Source: an uncultured Planctomycetaceae bacterium (GTDB lineage Bacteria > Planctomycetota > Planctomycetia > Pirellulales > Thermoguttaceae). Taken from it: DNA of 64,000 nucleotides. Below the pieces are notes generated by a model, which saw nothing but the letters and a program-made list of their open reading frames with translations, was not told the origin of the DNA and made no database searches. The position numbers were made by a program, and so were the translations under genes. The stretch lies in the NCBI GenBank assembly GCA_946408825.1, contig CAMJTU010000012.1, forward strand, positions 1-64,000. Reading direction: 5' to 3'. Of this stretch, positions 35,840-45,259 are shown in pieces; the stretch's first letter is position 1, and each line of letters starts with the position of its first letter.

Positions 35840-35990
35840 AACTTGACAACGTTCGACAAGCACAGCCTGATCCGTTCCGACGCCGGTCGTCTTTACTTGT
35901 CGAGATTTTGTGGACGGAGTAATAATAGACGTTTGCTCAATTGCGTAGATTTGCTACGCTTCCTCGCCTAAAATATAAGGAGAGGAAATA

Positions 35991-36242
35991 ATGTCGCGCA
36001 CACAAACTTGGAAAATATCCGACGAATTATGGTCTGAAGTCGAACCTCTTATCCCGACTCAAGAGGAGTTGCGTAAAACCGCCTCGCAAAAATACCAGCG
36101 TAAGGCGGGAGCAGGTTGCAAACGTAAATACGACGACAGGACATATTTTGAAGCAATCGTTTACGTTTTACGGACGGGCGTCATTTGGAACGCAATTCCT
36201 CGCGAATTATTCGGCGGTCTCGGCGATTCAGACGGCGTTTAA
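35991..36242 (+). pseudogene. IS5-type (DUF4096) transposase, N-terminal remnant
   Basis: The N-terminal 75 residues match the DUF4096 part of IS5-type transposases: WKISDELWSEVEPLIP, KRKYDDRTYFEAIVYVLRTG, WNAIPRELFG. The frame then ends at 36242. Around 36207-36213 the sequence expected next (SAIQTAF) is found in another frame, so a one-base frameshift broke the gene; the catalytic DDE domain is missing. A strong ribosome site (AAGGAGAGGA) remains. No terminal inverted repeats were identified. The original frame stays open for 48 codons after the stop (36243-36386). Confidence 0.8.
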
Positions 36243-36448
36243 CTCGCAGCGATCGACCGAGAATACGCTCATAACGTCGGCGATCAGCGAGGAAAACAGC
36301 TTCAACACGTCGGTTCTTGGTCTTTCGACAACGTACGCGACGGCGGAGATCAAACGGAAATCTTTACAAAAGAACGGCTCTTTTGATTGCGATTTATCGA
36401 AAGAAAGATACGCTTCCATTCCCCGACGCCTCTGCTATCCAAGATAAT

Positions 36449-36787
36449 TCAAGCTCGATTCTGATCTCCCCATTCGCACATTTGGTCGAGAATCGGCATG
36501 AGGGATTTGCCGCGCTCCGATAAACTATACTCGACTTTCGGGGGAATCTGAGGATACTCTTTTCTATTGATCAGCCCGTCGGCTTCTAATTGTTTTAGGG
36601 CAGAACTGAGCGTTCTGAAACTGATCGTTCCTATGTAACGTTGCATCTCGTTAAACCGAACTGAACCAAACTCCATCAGCGTATACAAGATAAACATCTT
36701 GTATTTTCCCTGAATCAAGGACATTGTGTAATTGAAGCCGGTCTCCTCTAAACGACAATTTGAAATACATTTGATTTTTGACGTCAT
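36449..36787 (-). CDS. HxlR-family transcriptional regulator
   Basis: A 112-aa winged-helix regulator with the HxlR pattern: a Cys near the N-terminus (ISNCRLEETG), then GKYKMFILYTLMEFGSVRFNEMQRYIGTISFRTLSSALKQ in outline, and the wing YPQIPPKVEYSLSERG. HxlR proteins respond to electrophiles, redox stress or metals and usually repress a divergent gene. The divergent NTF2-like gene begins 200 bp away, with a dyad between them. It sits in the AT-richer accessory stretch. Confidence 0.92.
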   Translation of the reverse strand: MTSKIKCISNCRLEETGFNYTMSLIQGKYKMFILYTLMEFGSVRFNEMQRYIGTISFRTLSSALKQLEADGLINRKEYPQIPPKVEYSLSERGKSLMPILDQMCEWGDQNRA

Positions 36788-36799
36788 CGCTTTACTCTT

Positions 36800-36814
36800 A
36801 GATAGTATCTATCT
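36800..36814. promoter_or_regulatory. Candidate HxlR operator
   Basis: Inverted repeat AGATAG-3-CTATCT, 13 bp before the regulator start. The surrounding 36788-36860 is AT-rich and contains a second short GTAC/TAGTA element. Position suits autoregulation and control of the divergent gene. Confidence 0.45.
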
Positions 36815-36987
36815 TAATTGTTAGTACTTGCAAATAAACAATTTCTGGTATAAACATAGCCTATCGTCTTCAGACGTCAACCCAATCGTCAGACGCGACC
36901 TCTTGAAACACGAAAGCAAGACGGACGTCGGCACGTCGACGACAATCCTGTCAATTCGAACACGCAACGTTATTTAGGAGATTTCCC

Positions 36988-37368
36988 ATGAGATCCGACA
37001 TTAAAGAATATGAAGCGGTTGAAGCCGCCGCGATGAAATTTGTGAAGAGCGTCGCCGAAGGAAACAGCCAATACGCGAAAGAGTTATTTATCGACGAAGC
37101 GGTCTTGTTCGGCTACCTTGACGGCAAGCTCGAACACGGTTCGATCGAGCAGTTCTACCATAACGTCGACACGGTTCCCGGCGGCGACAATTTCAAGGCG
37201 CGAGTCGACGTTCTTCTCGTCGAAGAAACCCTTGCCGTCGTGCGCGTCTTGGAAGAGGGCTGGGGAAATCGGATCGACTTCACCGACGTGCTCCTGCTCC
37301 TCAAGATGAACGGCGAATGGAAGTGCGTCGCCAAGGCTTACAACCAAAATTCCAACACGATCCAGTGA
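36988..37368 (+). CDS. NTF2-like / putative lumazine-binding protein
   Basis: A 126-aa single-domain protein of the NTF2-like (Lumazine_bd_2/SnoaL-like) fold: the first helix VEAAAMKFVKSVAEGN, then FIDEAVLFGYLDG, and the final strands DFTDVLLLLKMNGEWKCVAK. Such proteins bind small molecules or act as small isomerases. Divergent placement to an HxlR regulator is a common arrangement and suggests induction by a reactive compound. AGGAG eight bases upstream gives a firm start. Confidence 0.85.
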   Translation: MRSDIKEYEAVEAAAMKFVKSVAEGNSQYAKELFIDEAVLFGYLDGKLEHGSIEQFYHNVDTVPGGDNFKARVDVLLVEETLAVVRVLEEGWGNRIDFTDVLLLLKMNGEWKCVAKAYNQNSNTIQ

Positions 37369-37868
37369 ACCAAAAACGGCGGCGCATGCTTAACGTCCAT
37401 ACGTCGCCTAATTCTCGATCAAACGCTCCTCGACGCCGATCCGACCGGAGGAGCGTTTGTCGGGGTCGTCTCGTGTCTAACGCCGTAAGACGTCATTATT
37501 CCCGCACGATGACGTTTTCTGCCGCGCAAGGCGTTAAAATTCGGCGAAACGTCGACTTTTCTTTCTTTGGCTTGTCAGAAAATCTCAAATTACAAACAAA
37601 ATACTCTGACGGTTCGACTCTTGGCAAACTTCTGAAAACGCTCATTTTAAAGCAAACGATTGTTCAAAGAGGATATTCGTCTTTCTTTTACTGTTCTCAA
37701 CCTAATCGATATCAAAACGTTGATTTCGTCGACCGTTCCGGTAAGATTACATCCGATGGCGCGTTAGATTGGTCATTCTAAAACGTCTTAAAAACAGACT
37801 AGACGCCGATTGCGACGAATCAAACAACGCTCGCCGATAACGACCTAAATATCGGCAAACTCGCGACC
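37369..37868. other. Intergenic region with stem-loop
   Basis: A 500-bp gap. An 11-bp stem (37421-37431 with 37448-37458) with a 16-nt loop and three T lies 52 bp after the NTF2-like gene and may end its transcript. The rest (37500-37860) is AT-rich with no supported gene. Confidence 0.5.
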
Positions 37869-39164
37869 ATGCTGGCAAAAATGAAAAAATTCCGAATTAT
37901 CCCCCTGATGTTTTTTGCATTTTGCATTTTGACGCAAAACGCAAGCGCGCTGGTTGACGTCGGCGTCGACGACGGTTCCGCCTCCTATCGCGTGGAGGAT
38001 GGATGGATCGTCGGTCGCAACTTGCCGAGATATAACAATCGCCCCTTGTATCTGCGACAGTCGCGAGCCTTCCTTCTGACGGGAGACAAACCGATCGTTA
38101 GAATGGCGGCGGACTCTCGGCTGTACGGGACGGTTTATTTTGTCTTTGAACGCCAAGGCAAGCGCTTGCGATTAGATCAATTCTCCGACGTGACGTTTTC
38201 CTTTCGGGCGGACGAGGCGCGGTGGGAAATGGAGGATTCGTCCTTGCCCGGAGCGCGCGTTTCTCTGACCGTACTGCCGTCGGGACCGGACGGGTTCGTC
38301 GTGAATCTTAGCGTCGAAGGAATGGAACAGGGCGACGCGATCGAGTGGTTCTACGGCGATCCGAAAGACCTTAACGGAAACACGGACTGGAATTACGACG
38401 CGTCGGGACGTCCCGAGCTTTTATCTTGGGGCGTTGACGACGGTTTTGCGCCCTTGCAACAGGGACGTTTTGACGCGGACGGTTCCTACGTCTTGCTCGC
38501 GAAGACGAACTCGCAGCGCGAACTCGACCTTACGCTCGGAAACGAAAGCGACTTCGTCGACGCGAGAGAAGCGAATCGTCAGTTTCACGAGCGTCTTAAA
38601 ATATCGACGCCCTGCCCTGCTCTCGACGCCGTCGAATCGATGAAAGACGGCGACGTCCTAACCACGCCGCAGGGCGCGCGCTTCATCATGAAGGACGAGC
38701 CGAAGAATATCGCGTTCGTTTCGCTCTGGGACAATTACCCGAACGAAATAACGATTCCGACGGGCGGCGCGCAAGGGGACGCCGTCGCCTTCTTGATTTG
38801 CGGCTCGACGAACATCATGCAATGCCATATCGAGAACGCGGTTCTTGAAATATGGTACGGCAACGGTTTAAAAGACGAAATCCGGCTGGTTCCCCCCGTA
38901 AACTACTGGAACCTCTGCCCGATCGACGGTCACGCGACCGCGCCGGGACAAGCGAGCCGCTCGTATTACACGTCGGAAACGGATCGATTCTGCCTCCCAC
39001 GCGAGCTCCCTCAGACGGTGACGCTGGGTCAAAACTGCGTCGCTATGCTGACGACCGCGCGGTTGCGAGAGAACCAGCCCGTCGAAAAAGTCGTTCTGCG
39101 CTGCATGTCGCAAGAAGTGGTCGTCGGGCTCATGGGAATATCGATCGGCAAGGAGAAACGATAA
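37869..39164 (+). CDS. Exported hypothetical protein, possibly DUF4450-related
   Basis: A 431-aa exported protein. A signal peptide (about 1-27: FRIIPLMFFAFCILTQNASA) precedes a beta-rich N-terminal region (GWIVGRNLPRYNNRPLYL ... PIVRMAADSRLYGTVYF) and a second domain from about 240 to the end. The N-terminal pattern resembles DUF4450 proteins of glycan degraders, but this protein is much shorter than those and the link is tentative. Either ATG at 37869 or 37881 could start it; no clear Shine-Dalgarno. Confidence 0.5.
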   Translation: MLAKMKKFRIIPLMFFAFCILTQNASALVDVGVDDGSASYRVEDGWIVGRNLPRYNNRPLYLRQSRAFLLTGDKPIVRMAADSRLYGTVYFVFERQGKRLRLDQFSDVTFSFRADEARWEMEDSSLPGARVSLTVLPSGPDGFVVNLSVEGMEQGDAIEWFYGDPKDLNGNTDWNYDASGRPELLSWGVDDGFAPLQQGRFDADGSYVLLAKTNSQRELDLTLGNESDFVDAREANRQFHERLKISTPCPALDAVESMKDGDVLTTPQGARFIMKDEPKNIAFVSLWDNYPNEITIPTGGAQGDAVAFLICGSTNIMQCHIENAVLEIWYGNGLKDEIRLVPPVNYWNLCPIDGHATAPGQASRSYYTSETDRFCLPRELPQTVTLGQNCVAMLTTARLRENQPVEKVVLRCMSQEVVVGLMGISIGKEKR

Positions 39165-39222
39165 ACGCCGACGACGATTCGGCGCGCGATCGCCGTCCTC
39201 CTCTAAGAGCGACTGACTTCCC

Positions 39223-39251
39223 ATAGACGCCGTCCACTCGGCGAGTATAAT
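39223..39251 (+). promoter_or_regulatory. Candidate dnaB promoter
   Basis: TAGACG (39224-39229), 16 bp, TATAAT (39246-39251), about 95 bp before the dnaB start. Confidence 0.45.
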
Positions 39252-39344
39252 TGGCGGAAGTCGCGACCGACGGAAGATTCTCGGTCATTTTAGCGTTGAT
39301 TCTAACAAATTGTAAAATATCGGTTTTGAGCAGGGCGGATCGGC

Positions 39345-40811
39345 ATGGCGGACAATCCTCCGAAGAAAAGAAAGACGACGCCCTCGAAGTCGTCTGACGG
39401 CGGTTCTATCGAGCGCGCCATGCCGCGCAATATCGACGCGGAACGCGGCGTTCTTGGCGCGATCCTACTCGATCCGAAACTCTGCGACGACGTCGCGACG
39501 ATTATACGCCCCGACGATTTTTATCTCGACAAACATCGTCGCATTTATCGCTGTCTTCTCGATATGACCGCGGCGTCCTCCAGCGTCGATCTGACGCTCC
39601 TCGTCGAACAGTTGCGCGCGACAAATCAGCTTGAAGAGATCGGCGGCGAAGCGTATCTCGCCGAACTCATGCAGAGCGTTCAGATCACCGCGCACGCGAC
39701 GCATTACGCCAATATCGTCGCGCAGAACGCGACGCGGCGCAATTTAATCGACGCCTGCGAAGAGATACTCAACGACGCCTATGCGCCGGAAATCCAGGCC
39801 CGCGAACTTATCGCCAACGCCGAAGAAAAGATTTTTGCGGTCAACGACGCGCGATCGGCGAACGCGTTGCAGTCGATGCAAGACCTCATGACCGACGTCT
39901 TCCACCTTATCGATCTTCGCGCCGACGGCAAGACCGACGGCGTTTCGACGGGCTTCTATGACCTCGACGCGATTATCGGCGGACTTCATCCCTCCGAACT
40001 CGTCATCATCGCCGCGCGTCCGTCGATGGGTAAAACCGCCTTCGCGACCAATATCGCCGATTTTGTCGCCGTCGAGCGTCATATCCCCGTTCTCTTCTTC
40101 AGCTTGGAAATGGCGAAGACGGAACTTGCGCTTCGTATGCTCTGCTCCCGCGGACACATCCCGAGCGAAAGATTACGTTCAAATCTCTCCCCGCAAAACA
40201 TGGAGAAATTCAACCGCGCGGCGAGCGCTCTAAGTTCCGCGCCGCTGTACATCGACGACTCGCCGTCGCGCACGGTCGCGGAAATCGGCGCGATCGCGAG
40301 ACGCCTTAAACGTCAACAGGGTCTGGGGCTCGTTATCATCGACTACCTCGGACTCATCGAGCCGGACAACTCGCTCGACCCGCGCCAAGAGCAGGTCGCG
40401 AAAATAGCTCGACGTCTTAAAGCTCTCGCGCGCGAGTTGCGAGTTCCCGTCGTCTGCTTGTCTCAGCTCAACCGCATGACGGAAATGTCGAAAGACAACC
40501 GTCCGCGCTTGAGCCATCTGCGCGAATCCGGCGCGATCGAACAGGACGCCGACGTCGTCATGTTCGTCCATCGCGAGGAATATTACCATACCCGAGAAGA
40601 CGCAGAAGAGAAGAATTTGCGCGGACTTGCGGAAATTATCGTCGCTAAGCAACGCAACGGCCCCATCGGGGACGTCAAACTCGTCTGGAAGAGCCAGTTC
40701 ACGCTCTTCTCCAATATCGCGCAAGGAAACGACAGCGACATAGGCTATGACGAAGAAGGATTCGACGACTTCTCCGCTTACGACGATTCAAACGCGACCT
40801 CGTCCTTCTAA
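39345..40811 (+). CDS. dnaB: Replicative DNA helicase DnaB
   Basis: The hexameric 5'-3' helicase of the replication fork. The 488-aa protein has the N-terminal primase-interacting domain (AERGVLGAILLD, about 33-130), then the RecA-like motor with Walker A in AARPSMGKTAFA, Walker B in VIIDYLGLI and the conserved SQLNR and LRESGAIEQDAD stretches. No intein is present. A short acidic tail rich in Asp/Glu closes it. The leader before it carries a good TATAAT. Confidence 0.98.
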   Translation: MADNPPKKRKTTPSKSSDGGSIERAMPRNIDAERGVLGAILLDPKLCDDVATIIRPDDFYLDKHRRIYRCLLDMTAASSSVDLTLLVEQLRATNQLEEIGGEAYLAELMQSVQITAHATHYANIVAQNATRRNLIDACEEILNDAYAPEIQARELIANAEEKIFAVNDARSANALQSMQDLMTDVFHLIDLRADGKTDGVSTGFYDLDAIIGGLHPSELVIIAARPSMGKTAFATNIADFVAVERHIPVLFFSLEMAKTELALRMLCSRGHIPSERLRSNLSPQNMEKFNRAASALSSAPLYIDDSPSRTVAEIGAIARRLKRQQGLGLVIIDYLGLIEPDNSLDPRQEQVAKIARRLKALARELRVPVVCLSQLNRMTEMSKDNRPRLSHLRESGAIEQDADVVMFVHREEYYHTREDAEEKNLRGLAEIIVAKQRNGPIGDVKLVWKSQFTLFSNIAQGNDSDIGYDEEGFDDFSAYDDSNATSSF

Positions 40812-40901
40812 CGACGGGGCGATTCAAATAGGCGTCAGACGCGGCGGCGGTCCTTGTTTTCGCGATCCAAACGTCAATTCAAACTTTGAGATAGATAATC
40901 G

Positions 40902-42032
40902 ATGAAAGCGTTAGTCACGGGCGGCGGCGGTTTTTTAGGGAGTCGCCTCGTTCAACGTCTCCTCGACGACGGAATCGAACCGGTCTCGTTCAGTCGAAGT
41001 GCGCATCCTGAGCTTGCCAAGCTCGGGGTCGAACAGCGTCAGGGAAATCTCGACTCGTTTGAAGACGTCGACGCCGCCGTTAAAGGGTGCGACGCTGTTT
41101 TTCACGTCGCCGCCTTTCCCAGCGTCGTCATGGATCCGACCCCGTACTATCGAACAAACCTCCTCGGAACGCGCAACGTCGTCGCCGCGTGTCTCAAGCA
41201 AAAAGTACGACGACTCGTCTATACGAGCACGCAGTGCGTCGCCAACACGGTCGAATCGCAAGAGGGAATCGACGAGTCGACCCCTTACGCGCCGCGCTTT
41301 CTCTGCTGGTATCAGATGACAAAAGCGGTCTCGGAACAAATCGTCCGCGCCGCGAATTACGCGCCTTGGACCGACGATTACGATTTCGGCGGTCTCGATT
41401 TCTCGCCCGCTAATTTCCGAAGACTCGATCCGCGCGTCGAAATTGCGCCGTCGCGTCGCGATTCAACTCGCGAGGACGCGCTCCTGACCGTCGCGCTGCG
41501 TCCGCACCTCATCTGGGGCCCGGGCGACCGTCACCTCGTCACGCGAATGCTCGAGCGTTCGCGTTCCCGCAGACTCGTCCGCGTCGGCGACGGGAAAAAT
41601 ATGATCGCGACGATCTACGTCGACAACTGCGCCGACGCCCACAAACTCGCGTTCGACGCGCTCGTTCCCGGTTCAAGCGTTCCCGGCTCCGTCTACTATA
41701 TCGCGCAGGAGAAGCCGATCAACTGCTGGCGCTGGATCGACGAGCTTCTCGCGCTCGTTCACGAGCCTCCTGTGAGTTCGAGCATCTCCTTCGAATCGGC
41801 GTGGCGACGCGGCGCGATTCTCGAAAAGATTTATTCGTTCCTCCGCTTCAAAGGCGAGCCGATCATGACGCGGTTCCTCGCAACTCAACTCGCTAAGTCG
41901 TACTGGTTCGACACGACCCGCGCAAAAAACGAACTCGGATTCGTCCCGAAAATTTCGACGGAAGAAGGAATGCGTCGGCTCGGCGAATTCGTCGAGGATT
42001 GTCTGCGCGATCCGTCAAGACGACCTTCGTAA
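40902..42032 (+). CDS. NAD-dependent epimerase/dehydratase family protein, OleD-like
   Basis: A 376-aa extended SDR: the nucleotide site is VTGGGGFLGSRL, the catalytic Ser lies in VYTSTQCV and the Tyr/Lys pair in WYQMTKAVSE. The stretch RPHLIWGPGDRHLV and VGDGKNMIATIYVDN strongly resembles OleD, the 2-alkyl-3-oxoalkanoate reductase of long-chain olefin formation, and 3-beta-hydroxysteroid dehydrogenases. The partners OleA, OleB and OleC are not in the window, so the pathway cannot be confirmed. The ribosome site is weak. Confidence 0.82.
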   Translation: MKALVTGGGGFLGSRLVQRLLDDGIEPVSFSRSAHPELAKLGVEQRQGNLDSFEDVDAAVKGCDAVFHVAAFPSVVMDPTPYYRTNLLGTRNVVAACLKQKVRRLVYTSTQCVANTVESQEGIDESTPYAPRFLCWYQMTKAVSEQIVRAANYAPWTDDYDFGGLDFSPANFRRLDPRVEIAPSRRDSTREDALLTVALRPHLIWGPGDRHLVTRMLERSRSRRLVRVGDGKNMIATIYVDNCADAHKLAFDALVPGSSVPGSVYYIAQEKPINCWRWIDELLALVHEPPVSSSISFESAWRRGAILEKIYSFLRFKGEPIMTRFLATQLAKSYWFDTTRAKNELGFVPKISTEEGMRRLGEFVEDCLRDPSRRPS

Positions 42033-42083
42033 ACGCGTTCCGGCGCCGAGAGAAGATAATGTGAAAAAAATATGTCGTCGAGG

Positions 42084-42158
42084 TTGTCAACTTTTCCAAA
42101 GAGTGGACAATGATAACCTGACGTAACTTCATAACGTCGCGTCTCTCACGAGACGCGA
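42084..42158 (+). promoter_or_regulatory. Promoter and leader stem-loop of the acetyl-CoA synthetase gene
   Basis: TTGTCA (42084-42089), 16 bp, GACAAT (42106-42111). The predicted leader contains a perfect 9-bp stem with a TCAC tetraloop (42137-42145 with 42150-42158) about 70 bp before the ATG. There is no U run, so it is more likely an mRNA stabilising element than a terminator. Confidence 0.45.
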
Positions 42159-42227
42159 TCCTCGCCTAATCGCCCGTCGCGCTTACGCGTCAGGCGGCTC
42201 TTTATCCTCCGTTTGAAAGGGTTTTCA

Positions 42228-44360
42228 ATGTTGTCGCAAGATCGCTTTGATAAAATCGATAGAATGTTCAACCCGAGATCCGTCGCCGTCGTCGGCGCCT
42301 CCGCCAAGAAAGGCGGCGTCGGAAACGACGTCCTTCTCAACCTGATCAAGGACTACAAGGGAACGATCTATCCCGTCAACCCCAAGGGCGGCGAGATCGA
42401 AGGGCTTAAAGCCTATACGCAGATTTCGGAAATTCCCGGCGACGTCGATCTTGTCCTCGTACTCGTCAACGCGAAGTTCGTACCCGGCGTCGTCGATCAG
42501 GCGATTGAAAAGAAAGTATGCGGCATTGTCATCATTTCCGCGGGCTTCAAAGAAGTCAGCCACGAAGGCGCCGAAATTGAAAAAGAGATGGCGCGCAAGG
42601 CGAAGGCGGCGGAAATCCCGCTCGTCGGTCCGAACTGCCTGGGCGTTATCAACGCGACGTGCGGACTCAACGCGAGTTTCGCGTCCAAGATTTGCAAGCC
42701 GGGCAATCTCGCGTTCATCTCGCAGTCCGGCGCTCTTTGCACCTCCGTCCTCGACTTCGCGGAAGCGCGCCAGATGGGCTTCTCCAAGTTCGTCTCCTTC
42801 GGCAACAAGTCCGACGTCAACGAGACGGAACTTCTCGAATACCTCGCCGACGACCCGAACACCGCGGCGATCGCGCTCTATCTGGAAGACGTCGCCGACG
42901 GCAAAGGTTTCCTTGACGTCGCGTCGAAGATATTCTGGGACAAGGGCAAGGTCGTTCTGTGCCTGAAGTCCGGCCGCAGCGCCGAAGGCGCCAAGGCGGT
43001 CAGCAGCCACACGGGCTCCCTCGCCGGTTCCGACGCGGTCTACAACGCGCTCTTCACGCAGGCGGGCGTCCAGCGCGTCGACACGATCTCCCAGCTCTTC
43101 GACCGCGCCGCGCTCTATACGACGCAGCCCGAGCCTAAAGGCAAGAACCTCGCGATCATCACGAACGCGGGCGGCCCCGGCATCATGGCGACGGACGCGG
43201 CGATTAACGCCGGTCTTAAGCTCGCGCAACTTGCCGACGAAACGAAGGCGAAGCTCGCCGAGTCGATGCCGTCCGCCGCGTCGCTCCGCAACCCGGTCGA
43301 CGTCCTTGGCGACGCGCACAGCGACCGCTACCAGATTGCGACCGAACTCATCATGGCGGACCCGAACGTCGACATGGGTCTCGTCCTGCTGACGCCCCAG
43401 TCGATGACCGACGTCGACAACATCGGACGCGACCTTCCCGCCGTCATTAAGGCCGCGGGCAAGCCGGTCGTCTGCGCGTTCATGGGCGCCTCCGCCGTCG
43501 CCGAAGGCGTCGACGCGCTCGTTTCGCAGGGCGTTCCGAACTACACGTTCCCGGAAGACGCGGTCAACGCGCTCGGCGCTTACGTTAAGCTCGCCGAATT
43601 CCGCGCTCTGACCGACCGCGAATATCCCGACGCCGCCGCGTGCGACGTCGAAAAGGCGAAGAAGATCGTCGCCGACTACCTCGGCGACGCGGACGAGAAA
43701 TACCTGACACAGGCCGACTGCCGTTCGATCTTCGAATGCTACAATCTCCCGCTTCTCGCCAGCGGCGTCGCCAAGACCGCCGACGAAGCCGCCGAAATCG
43801 TCTCCAAGATCGGCGCCAAGGTCGTCATGAAGGTCATGTCCGACGACGTCAAGCACAAGTTTGACGCGGGCGGCGTCATTCTGAACGTCGAAGGTCCCGA
43901 CGCGGCGCGCGCGGCGTTCGCGAAGATTTACGAGAACGTCGAGAAGAACGTCCCCGGCGCCAAGATCGATTCGATCCTGATCGAACAGATGGCGGAAAAG
44001 GGCGTCGAGGTCATCCTCGGGTGCAATCGCGACGCGAAATTCGGTCCGCTCGTCATGATCGGCCACGGCGGCACCTACGCCGAACTCTGGAAGGACGTCG
44101 CGTTCCGCCTCGCCCCGATGCAGAAGATCTCCGCGTACCGCATGGTTCGCCAGATCAAGACCTTCAAGATGCTCGACGGATTCCGCGGCGCGCCGAAGTG
44201 CGACGTCGCCAAACTCGAAGCGACGCTCCTGAGCTTCGCGACGATGCTCGTGAATCATCCGGAAATCGCCGAATGCGACATTAACCCGCTGATCGTCCAT
44301 GAGGACGGCAAGGGCTGCTCCGTCGCCGACGCGCGCATCATGCTCCGCCGCGTCAAGTGA
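42228..44360 (+). CDS. Acetate-CoA ligase (ADP-forming), fused alpha and beta parts
   Basis: ADP-forming acetyl-CoA synthetase turns acetyl-CoA, ADP and phosphate into acetate, CoA and ATP, an energy-saving step of fermenters. The 710-aa protein has the CoA-binding domain (PRSVAVVGASAKKGGVG), two CoA-ligase domains with the phospho-histidine in SSHTGSLAGSD (His261), and the C-terminal ATP-grasp part (VVMKVMSDDVKHKFDAGG to the DINPLIV end). AAAGGG before the ATG at 42228 makes this start better than the TTG five codons upstream. A terminator follows. Confidence 0.93.
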   Translation: MLSQDRFDKIDRMFNPRSVAVVGASAKKGGVGNDVLLNLIKDYKGTIYPVNPKGGEIEGLKAYTQISEIPGDVDLVLVLVNAKFVPGVVDQAIEKKVCGIVIISAGFKEVSHEGAEIEKEMARKAKAAEIPLVGPNCLGVINATCGLNASFASKICKPGNLAFISQSGALCTSVLDFAEARQMGFSKFVSFGNKSDVNETELLEYLADDPNTAAIALYLEDVADGKGFLDVASKIFWDKGKVVLCLKSGRSAEGAKAVSSHTGSLAGSDAVYNALFTQAGVQRVDTISQLFDRAALYTTQPEPKGKNLAIITNAGGPGIMATDAAINAGLKLAQLADETKAKLAESMPSAASLRNPVDVLGDAHSDRYQIATELIMADPNVDMGLVLLTPQSMTDVDNIGRDLPAVIKAAGKPVVCAFMGASAVAEGVDALVSQGVPNYTFPEDAVNALGAYVKLAEFRALTDREYPDAAACDVEKAKKIVADYLGDADEKYLTQADCRSIFECYNLPLLASGVAKTADEAAEIVSKIGAKVVMKVMSDDVKHKFDAGGVILNVEGPDAARAAFAKIYENVEKNVPGAKIDSILIEQMAEKGVEVILGCNRDAKFGPLVMIGHGGTYAELWKDVAFRLAPMQKISAYRMVRQIKTFKMLDGFRGAPKCDVAKLEATLLSFATMLVNHPEIAECDINPLIVHEDGKGCSVADARIMLRRVK

Positions 44361-44414
44361 GATTCAATCGCCACGTCGAACCTACGCTAACGCGGGTTCG
44401 TCGTTAAAACAAGG

Positions 44415-44449
44415 GAAACGTCGTGGAAACGCGGCGTTTCTCTATTTTT
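44415..44449 (+). terminator. Probable terminator after the acetyl-CoA synthetase gene
   Basis: A 9-bp stem with one wobble pair (44415-44423 with 44432-44440), 8-nt loop, then TCTATTTTT. Confidence 0.65.
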
Positions 44450-44588
44450 GGCGCCGCTTTTGCTTTCGAATTGACGTTTTAGCAAAAGCGCGTGGGAACG
44501 CGCGGCGCCAGCGTTTTTGGACGACGCGTTCTCCTGTCACGACGTCTTCCGACGAGGAAGACAGGCTCCGTTTATACATAAAGAACCT

Positions 44589-45206
44589 ATGTCTTACGAA
44601 CAACGACCATCAATGAACGCCGGTTATCAGGACTATCAGCGTCAGCGAAATATGACTCTCGGCGATCTTCTGCTTGAGAACCGCATCGTCTTCCTTCAAG
44701 GCGAGATTTCGACCCTTTCCGCGAACGAAGTCGTGATGAAGCTTCTATACCTTCAAAGCGTCAATCGTCGCAAGGACATTAATTTCTATATCAACTCGCC
44801 CGGCGGCAGCGTGAGCGCGACCCTTGCGATTTACGACACGATGAAGATTCTTTCCTGCCCCGTCGCCACTTACTGCGTCGGGCTCGCCGCAAGCGGCGGC
44901 GCCATCTTGCTCGCGGGGGGAACGAAGGGAAAACGGTACGCGCTCCAGCATTCGAAGGTCATGATTCACCAGCCTTGGGGCGGCGTCGGCGGACAAGTCT
45001 CCGACATCGAAATCCAAGCCAACGAGATTCTCAAAGATCGTCAGACGCTCAACGAGATTCTCTCCGAATGCTCCGGCAAGTCCGTCGAACAAATCGCCAA
45101 GGACGTCGACCGCGACTTCTACCTCTCCGCTGCGGAAGCGAAAGAGTATGGACTCGTCGACAACATCCTCTTCAAAGCGCCGTCGACGGAAGGCGAACTC
45201 GTCTGA
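44589..45206 (+). CDS. clpP: ATP-dependent Clp protease proteolytic subunit (ClpP, first copy)
   Basis: A ClpP serine peptidase subunit (205 aa from this start). The triad is Ser in GLAASGGAI, His in MIHQPWGG and Asp in DVDRDFYL; the [12 protein letters not shown] strand and the MTLGDLLLENRIVFLQG opening are typical. GGA replaces the usual MGA after the Ser. It should form a barrel for ClpX/ClpA-fed degradation, possibly mixed with the second ClpP. The start could be 44589, 44613 or near 44653; none has a strong ribosome site. The stop lies 53 bp before the second clpP. Confidence 0.92.
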   Translation: MSYEQRPSMNAGYQDYQRQRNMTLGDLLLENRIVFLQGEISTLSANEVVMKLLYLQSVNRRKDINFYINSPGGSVSATLAIYDTMKILSCPVATYCVGLAASGGAILLAGGTKGKRYALQHSKVMIHQPWGGVGGQVSDIEIQANEILKDRQTLNEILSECSGKSVEQIAKDVDRDFYLSAAEAKEYGLVDNILFKAPSTEGELV

Positions 45207-45259
45207 GAACGCGCTTGATCCTCGTTATGATCTCGAACACTGAACATAAGGAATCGTAA

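Noticed and set aside
37317..37781. 154-codon plus-strand open frame after the NTF2-like gene
   Set aside because: Starts inside the NTF2-like gene in another frame and lacks start context.
42225..44300. A 691-codon minus-strand open frame opposite the acetyl-CoA synthetase gene
   Set aside because: Antisense shadow of a fully motif-supported enzyme; no start signals or recognisable domain.
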